A program made the translations under genes and the position numbers. From Saccoglossus kowalevskii (lineage: Eukaryota; Hemichordata; Enteropneusta; Harrimaniidae): 64,000 bases of DNA. Below are positions 40,601 through 49,600 of this stretch, one piece after another (within the stretch, counting starts at the first letter, position 1; each line of letters begins with the position of its first letter). The notes under the pieces were generated by a model that worked only from the letters and a program-made list of their open reading frames with translations, did no database searches and was not told the DNA's origin. The stretch is taken from positions 313,961 to 377,960 of the forward strand of contig NW_003105600.1 of NCBI RefSeq assembly GCF_000003605.2, in the 5' to 3' direction.

Positions 40601-43600
40601 AATGTACCTTCCAACACTCCAATCACTATAATGAAAAGGTGTTCCATCATTCCATCTGTATCGACCTTCAGCGGTTTCATCTGTTAAGCCTGTGAAGTAA
40701 AATAATATTATTTTGGTGACTATTTGCCTACTGATGGGTACGTTGTTAACTAGTAGCTGTACTGCATTGATAATGATAGAATACAAACAAGTGTGCATAT
40801 CTCCTTACATGGGTGACTGTTTTTAAACAGTTTATCATGCACAATTTTTAATAGATATTGAGAAAAATTAGGATTCATGAAAATACGATATACTCAGCAA
40901 CATAATATGTAAATTAGAAAACATTTCTGAGACTTTGAAATGGCTTCAAAACCCATTATCAGATTGTCAAGAAAATGTTTTCAAAAGTGTAGAAATGACC
41001 GTAAAATTTACTGAAAGTATAATATAAGCAAAACATCAAAATATAATCTCGTCCTGATCTCATTCATTTATTAATTGCCCTACATAGCACAAACTCGAAT
41101 ACAATTTTTCGAGCTATTATCTGCTTTTTTCGAAAATCAAACCCATTCCATACGCATTTTAACGTGGTTGAAATCTACATATATATTTTAACATGCTCAC
41201 ATTGATGATGTTTGTGATAATCGATTGGACATTGGATGGGCTAAAGCAAGAGATACGTCACGTACGCATGAGTCAGAAGGCCATAGCGTGTCATTGTTTA
41301 CAAATAAGCGGCTCCCCATGAACTATGCGTTATTAGCGTGCGTTGTTAACATCGCGTGTGACTCAATTTCCGCGCGTGCGCAGGTGACGACCCTCCCACT
41401 TTAACTAAAACATAATTATTGACCAAACGTACAGTTCAATAAAAGGATTTAAGTCGACTTACTTACCAATATAGGTGTATGTTAATGGCTTTGATGCGAG
41501 CACTGAATGTATAAACATAGCTACTTCTTCATCACCTATACTGACTAAATTCGATGAATGTTGTAAACAATACTCGTCTGCGTCATACCAAGTTATTTTC
41601 TTGTTCATACTCGTCTGTTTATAGCATTGTTTTTTGTACATCAACCACTCGGCGTCACACGAATAATCTAGGTCAATGACAGATATACACGAGATACTTT
41701 CACATGATGGAAAACGGGTTAGAGTATTAGTGATCAGCATTGTCCTTTATTGCGTGGTAACCCGATCAGAAAAAGGATGTGCATAATAATGAGTCAGAGC
41801 TAGTGGATCGCATTATTTAAAAACCCAATACACTGAATTGAATATACAATCAACGGTAGTTTGCAACAAAAAAAGAAATTGACATGTACACATCGAACGT
41901 TCACGAGAGCAAACAACCAGCACGCTCATGGGCAATGTGAAAGAGTACTGTTATAGAACGTTTGTTGTTCAAACAATTTGTGCAACTATCGGGTGATTAT
42001 CAAGTACATTCACCCTCTTCTTCGGATGATCGTGCATTGGTCTTTCTAGTTATCACCTTTAAATATAGCTAGGCGTAACGGTGGTGTCGATCAATCATTA
42101 TGAACCCGGTCTTTTAATAATAAGATAAAATAATAAACGTGATACCTTTTGTGTCGTTTTCTCCAACATAATTAACGGCATGATGATATGTGTAGTTAGC
42201 AAGAAACCCTATGCTATTATCTCTGATTCCATCTGATATGAATGTTATTAATAACTCATTTAGATCAGATAATATGGGCTGTAATGGTTGTGAAGCTCGA
42301 CAGTAACGTCCATGTTTGTAACCATGTACACTCGAATTACCACTAAATACTTCAATATAATCAAATCGACATGATTTCTCCACTCGGCCAATATCACACT
42401 GAAGCACGTTCAATTGAATATAGGATGATGTCGGAGCTTGTAAAAGCCAAGAACAGCGACTGTCAATCGGATATGGTAACGGGTAATCAATTGATGAGAC
42501 AATGCCTTCAGTGGAGTCGCACAACATTGTATTCATACATACTCTTGAAATGTTTGCACAGGAATATACATCTGTCAGGAAACGTTATTAAAAGATACAG
42601 ATAATAAACAATGCATCAAGTAGTTCTTGAATGTAAGTCCATGTTTTGTTTTTGTTTTTTTGTAAAGTAAAACGTGAAATATCAGGATAGCAACATATAA
42701 CGACTCAATCTGTAGCGTCATTGAATTGAAAGACCAGAGGAAGTAGCGATACCAGAAGCTGTTCTCGTTGGAAAGTTGTACTTACCTTCAGTGAGGCGAA
42801 TGTGGTAATCGACAGAAACGAAATCGTAGAGCGGAGCCACTTTTTCATACATCCAATGCGTTTTGGCTCCAAATTCACAATACCCGTTCTCCTCCCCATA
42901 AATAAAGTACCGGCAAAAAAATTCACTTTCCGTTAGGCAATAATGTTTGCATTGTACAAATCCAAATGCAATGAACATTTTTACCTCTTGGAAAGGAATC
43001 ACAGAGTGCAGATCCCAATCCACTTTCATTCCATGTCGCACAAAAAAATGTCCAGCTTGCTCTACAACAAAATGTAAACAGTCGCCAATGATAATGCTTC
43101 TTATATTTCCTAATTCCGAGAAAACGCAGACAGTGTGAGAATCTGACAGTATAGGTATAATAGTACTTATAGAAACTGATTGTGCAAAACGTAAATGTAG
43201 ATGGAACTTGCCTTCATTGTATGTTTCACATTCATATAACTCGAAAACACCTCCAGAAAGTCTTTTAAAGTCGTTTGTTGCTACTTCAAAGCGTAAGAAT
43301 CTTGTTGTTAATGTAGGGCATAGAGATGTGAAAAACATCTCGCGCCCTGTGCGCACTTGAAAAACCTACAGGTAGTAAACTCACATCGTTATTATTTGCA
43401 TCGTTAGTGTTATTACCATCACCCCTAGCCCATAATCGTCATCCATCTTCCCTTTGATTCTATCAATAGAGCGAGCTATTTGAGTTTACCATTTTTTGGC
43501 GAGGTCAAAGACACCTCAGTCATAGCTGTAACGAGTATTAAACATATTAATTATTGCACAAATCTATATTTCAATAATGCGCGTAATCAAATACTGTGTG

Positions 43601-46600
43601 CTTATAGATACTTACGATTTCCCGATTTTGAGAGTTGCTATAGCTGACCCAGTTGATTCCATCTTCACTGTGCTTAATAAGTAACGTTTCAGCGAGTACG
43701 GGAAATACCCACAAGTGTTGAATGCTATCACTGTCTGTGTTAAGCATTCGTGCCACTGACTCATGCAAATAGACGTCAGTTGTCATAATAGTGAGTGTGT
43801 CAATAGAAAAACCTGTCAATTCTGTATTCACCCCAAGATCCACTTGATAATACGGTGATTGGTCAAACTCTGACGGACAGAGAAATGCATACAATAACCA
43901 ATCCATGTCATAATCCAAGAACGTCGTCAGTAGAAACGTTAAAGCGTAATTGGGGGTATAGGAATGATCAAATCTCCCATACAGTTCACTTGACTTACTG
44001 ATCTGACTAGCAGCTATACGCCTGTCTGCCAAACCAAGTGGTCGAAAACATGACATGCATTCCCAATTATGTTGTTCTGAGAAATAAAAATATATATATA
44101 TATTCGTGAAAGGTGTGTTTCAGACGCCATCATTATTATTATTATTATAACTAGTCAGATATCATATAGTAGCTACGCATTCAAGGCATATAATAACCCT
44201 CCTGTATATTGAGAATTAATATCATAATATTATTATTATGGTAACATTCCTATAACGCTAAATAGCACACTATTCAAATAATACATTAACTGACAAGGAG
44301 AAAACTACTCATAATTAATTATGGCATTATATATAACTTACTGAAAGTATAATTATTGGAATATCCCCGAAACGCCGACGAGAAATACTTAATAATGTAG
44401 TAACACGGGGGGAGGGGATGTTAAGCATGTTACTATAATAGCCTATACATCATCTGAAAACATAGATATAAGCAAATATAATGAGGACACGGGGCATATG
44501 CCGTACCAATGTTTGTCTTACAGGATAAATTATAATAACGTTGCATGACAACGTCTCTAATCGTAAACAAATAGTTTATTGGTTATGTTGTTAAAAAGAT
44601 AATATATGAGTAAAGTTTCCTGTAGATATATACATTGAATAGAGATATGTTCAGTAAGTATTATCATAATTACAATTAACATACTACTATATTTGTCAGT
44701 CCATTACCTTAAAATTCTGAACTGTAAATTGATTACAATTAATTGACATTTGCACATATTTTCGTAAAAAATGTTACCTTCGGATGATACTTTTGGCACA
44801 CATAATACGGGGGCTAATCTTTTGATTCCCCCACTTTGCGCATCCACGATGTGATTCTGAGCTCCCCCACAGTAGCTGGACTCGTACAGCACACGGCGAA
44901 GAACTCTTCCCTGAGTCCAGTAAAATTGACATGATTGAAAACCAAAACGATACAGATTAGATACATCTTCCAGTGACGCTATGCTGGCATTGTTGTCCTT
45001 ACATGCCATGAGAGCTGCTTCATACGTGAACGGTCCAGCCAGAGGAATTGGTATGGCTTAAATCAAGAAATAGAAAACGTTCATTTGTTCTCATTTGTTG
45101 GAAAACGTGGTTGGAATGGCAGTTCGTCATTTGATACATAGTTGGTGGCATTATATAATTCAGAAAATTATATTAAACACATTTATAACACTACATATAA
45201 ACCTTACCTGTTTCACATATGACTCCTGTGAAACCTGGCTGACAGATGCAAGTGTGGCTATTCAATACTGGTACACATGTGCCCGCGTTGAGACAAGGGG
45301 TATTCACACATAATTCATAATTTGGATGCTCTGCAAACAATGGCATGAAATTTTGAAGGCAACATTATGACATAATATTGAAGACTGAATATACTGTGTT
45401 GAAAATTAATGAATGTTAGTGTCAGATAATACCACAGTCTGTGCATTTAACTTTACTGATATGTAAATGTATTCGACGAAGTATGTATAAAATTACAAAT
45501 ACCGCAATTTTCCCCAGGAAGGCCTACATTGCACATGCCAAACTCGAATGGTTCATAGCTTGTTCGACACCACAACCCCGGGAGTGCAAGGACTTGTGGG
45601 TTTCTGCAGTATGGCCCTTCTAACATTCCTTCGATTTCCAATGCAAAGACAAAATCAGATGGTTCTTCTGCTAACTCCTCATCAGTAAAAATCTGGATGC
45701 ACTTGACGCCATCTTCCGTCACTGACACATTTCCACGATAGTCATAACCAGCAGGTTCATTGTAACATTCATCTATGCCGCCTAAATGAGAAACAATATC
45801 GGAATCAAAACCGTTAATTCCTAATAGTAGTTGCTCAATAGACATTATACATGGCCATCTAATTTGCATAAAAACACATCGAGATAGAAGATGGGACATA
45901 ATAACTGTGTTTTGAACTGACGTATATATATATATCATTTATCTGTACATGGGTTTCAGTGCGAGTAGCGTCTAGGCCTCTAACATGGCTGTGCGCCCTC
46001 CACCAATCAGATCGCCGGATTCACGATTTATATTCTCTGTATAAATTGAGAGAAGTTAGTTAGAACATGGATTTGTCAGCTGATCTTGATTGAAAGGAGA
46101 TCGTCAAAAGAACACACATGATTAGTTAATCTAATGCAACATTTTATTAACCTGAAACAATGTGACATAATATTGTATAATATACTATTTCCATTTTTGA
46201 ATCAATGATTTCTAGCCACGAAGTCAACTGTATCGCGCAAAACAAAAATAAAATTGAATAAATTGTTTCAAATTGTTGCCATGTTAGAAGCCGGTCATAA
46301 AATTTGTGCACGGCCGTGACACAATGAGTCACATTACCAAAAACATGGTTAATTTCGAATTTAAAGAATATATATTTCATGGAAGTGTCTTCAATAATAT
46401 AAGAAATTTAAAACAACTGGTCTACACCGGTGCCACTCAAGGTGGGCTATATATGAATTAGAGTATAAATAAGAATTTTAGTTGTAATGATTTTTCGTGT
46501 ATATATGATGTTCAAGTTACAAACAAAACCCATTTAAGTATTCGTGGACATACTAAAAATAAAACGTGACGTAAAACGCGTTAAAGTGCGTGAATTATGT

Positions 46601-49600
46601 CATATAAATCGAATCATTTGAATCGAATGTTTTTATGAATAATTTATCGCATGACGTAATGCTTAAATTATTTATTATCTCGCACCTGACAATAGTGAAA
46701 ATGCACGTGTTTCAAGAATATTCCCGAACGGGCGACTGTTGTCATTGTCTGAACATGCAAATCTTCCATGTTTCCCACGACTGACGTAATTCAAAATGGC
46801 GCAAACAAAATGTTTAAAAGTGTACTTTCTGTGATATGTAAAGGTGACAACTTTAATTAACCGATCCCCGGTAATTAAAATTGTCATTTAGATTTTATAA
46901 CAGCAATTGTGTTTTCTAAAATAAAATAAAATTGTAAATATATTATGCTTTCTACTAAAAACAATTAAATTGATATGAATAATTGAATTCACACATAAAG
47001 TTGTATTTCGATATGCAGTCCTAAAACTCGCTGATTACATCGCCATATTTGATGCAAATTAACTAAAAAATCAAACTAATAAGACAAGTTAGCAGCTTGC
47101 TATTAGCATGTATAACAAAGACATTTTTATTATTGTATTGTTTGACTTTCCACTTCTTACGTCGTCTATGTTATATTTAATATACTAAATTACGCCTTAT
47201 TTTTTGCTGTGTGTTGTGTTTCTTTCTGTGTGTTGTGTTGTTTGCTGAATTGTTGTCAGGTATATTAGTCATTTTAATTCTGTTCTGTACTTGTGAATAT
47301 ATTAATTGGAAAATGTTGATTGAGTGGGTGTATTTAATTTTATATAACATGGTCGCTTGACTCACCATATGTTGAATATACTTCGATTTCATATATAGAC
47401 AATGCGTGAATTCCCGGGAAATGGGTCATGAATATATGGTCTGTCCTCATGTAGCAGTGAATGTTGATCCAAACAATATCCCCAGATACTCGACTCATGG
47501 TTATATCATCGCCGTACCCTCTACGGATGACGTCACTAGATAAGGACGTTGTACATGTGAAAGTACCGCCATTCTGATTCGTGAGGATGGCAAATGACGC
47601 CAACTGAGGCACTGCAGCAATTTAAAGAAAAACAAAGAATCCTAATGTCTGGTGTGTACATATATTATTTATTTATTTATTTATTTATTTACGATCACAT
47701 CGTGTTATTCGATTACATGGAATGAAATAATATTCAATTCAGTATTCTTTTTTTATACATGCCATCATGGCAACCCGAGAGCGCAACCTCCAAGTACTTA
47801 ACCTTACAGTTAGACTGGCGCAGTCGGGACGATTAATTTGTTTTCGTAGTTTAAATAAAATTAAAAAAATCGCGAAATGGAGGTATTAGCGCGAAATCGC
47901 CCTGACTGGTTTATTCTGCATATTCAACCATAATATTTGTGTTTCAATGTGAATAGATATATACATTTACCTCTTGGTGATTTGGTTATTTTTTCTCGGA
48001 TGTTCATATTTTGATAAATCACGGTAAAATGTTCTGTTTTTTTTTTTGTTTTTTTTGCAGTTTGTGATTGCGGTGCTTAAGTTAGTGTACGCTCAGCTTC
48101 GTTACTAATTGTCCAAGGTGTGAACGGATTATTTAGCCCGGGAACAATAGACTGCGACGCGTTTCCAGACCGTGAATAGAGGGAATGTGCAGTAACACTA
48201 TCTGGCAATGGTGAAGAAAACTTCCAAAATATTTTTCCATCGATATCTGGTCTAGATTTCCTCTAGCTTCTATTCAATTAGTTATTCTATCAAGGGTAAT
48301 CCCTGATCACAGACAAACTAACAACATTCCAGTTCCCAGTGCAGCCTCATCCAAATTTCTCCCAAACTCTAATCTAGTGGTGATTGTCTTCATGGCAACC
48401 AGCACCTGATTTGTCACTGAATCTAATTGTTTGGTCATTTTCGCAAGCTAAATGTCTTCTACTAGACTGCCAAAGCCTCATTGTGAGAAAGAGGACTACG
48501 TGACTTGTTTTTGTCTCTCAAGTATGCATTCTCCAAGCCTCGACTAATTACTGTCGTTGGTGGCATAGTTCAGGGTCTAGAATCATCGATTCAACGAGTT
48601 CAGTCCTTGCTTGGAGAATGACAAATATGGTTTCATTTTTGCCGCCACTGCGTCTACTGTTTTAAATACCATGTTTTATATTGGCCGGTGCACAGTAGAC
48701 ACGATGATCATAGAGAATGTAACACTATTTGGGGACAAAAACAAGTTTCTCGATTCTCTCCCGCTCTCATTGAGATCTCAGTGGCAATAACGCCCAGTTC
48801 CCATTTTCTAGTATCATCGTAATAAGCTCATATACCGGTAATCTGTAAAAATGATATACTAAACCAAGATACGTAACAGTATGGGAACTCACGGTCAATT
48901 GTGTCTGTACAAATCCTGACCAATTCAACAATCATGATATCGCCAAGTATTATTTCAATATCCCGGTGCCAATCATACTGTTTATCTGTGAAACACTTCA
49001 TGTCCACACTATTCCTGGCGATAATGTTGGTGTGACCGCGAAACACGTCCCCATACTCTCTCCTGAACGTTATGGACCAGTCGACTCCCATTGATCGTGA
49101 ATGCGCGTTTGGATATCTACCATCGTTGTACGACCAACAGTTGAACAGTTCGTTCGCACACCACATGGCTCGGTTCAGGGCCACATTGTGGAAAACTTGA
49201 AATGTAATGAAAACGCCACGTAAACATGCTATCTTAAAATATCCATTAGTAAATATGTGTATCACTGTTATTAAAGTCTTACTAGAATAGATTATTTTTA
49301 AACAAGTTGGTAATGAAAGTCAAACTATTTGTGGCTACATAGTCTACAAATGTAACGGTTTCAATACTATTGTCATCTGCATTTTGTTTTTGGTTTTGCA
49401 GTGTTTGTTCAGTAAGTAAGTGTCATAAATTAGTTTACGCGTATCTGTTGACCGACTTAATTAGCTGATTACGAGCGAATTGCTGTGTTATGTCTGTCAT
49501 CGTTTAGGCCTATTTGAAGTTTTGGACGGAACTTGGCTCAGTGATTTGGAACTAATTACGAGATAACCGTAGCTATTCAGACTATTATTTCTGACAGTTG

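Noticed and set aside
43571-44056. Treating the lectin-like exons (42-50 kb) as a separate secreted protein gene
   Set aside because: No stop codon with terminal exon was found after the CTLD, and the phase-1 chain continues into the LDLa exons. It stays the main alternative to a single receptor gene.
46147-46380. A 77-codon minus-strand frame between the lectin-like and kringle exons
   Set aside because: No paired phase-1 splice sites and no cysteine or domain pattern, so not counted as an exon.
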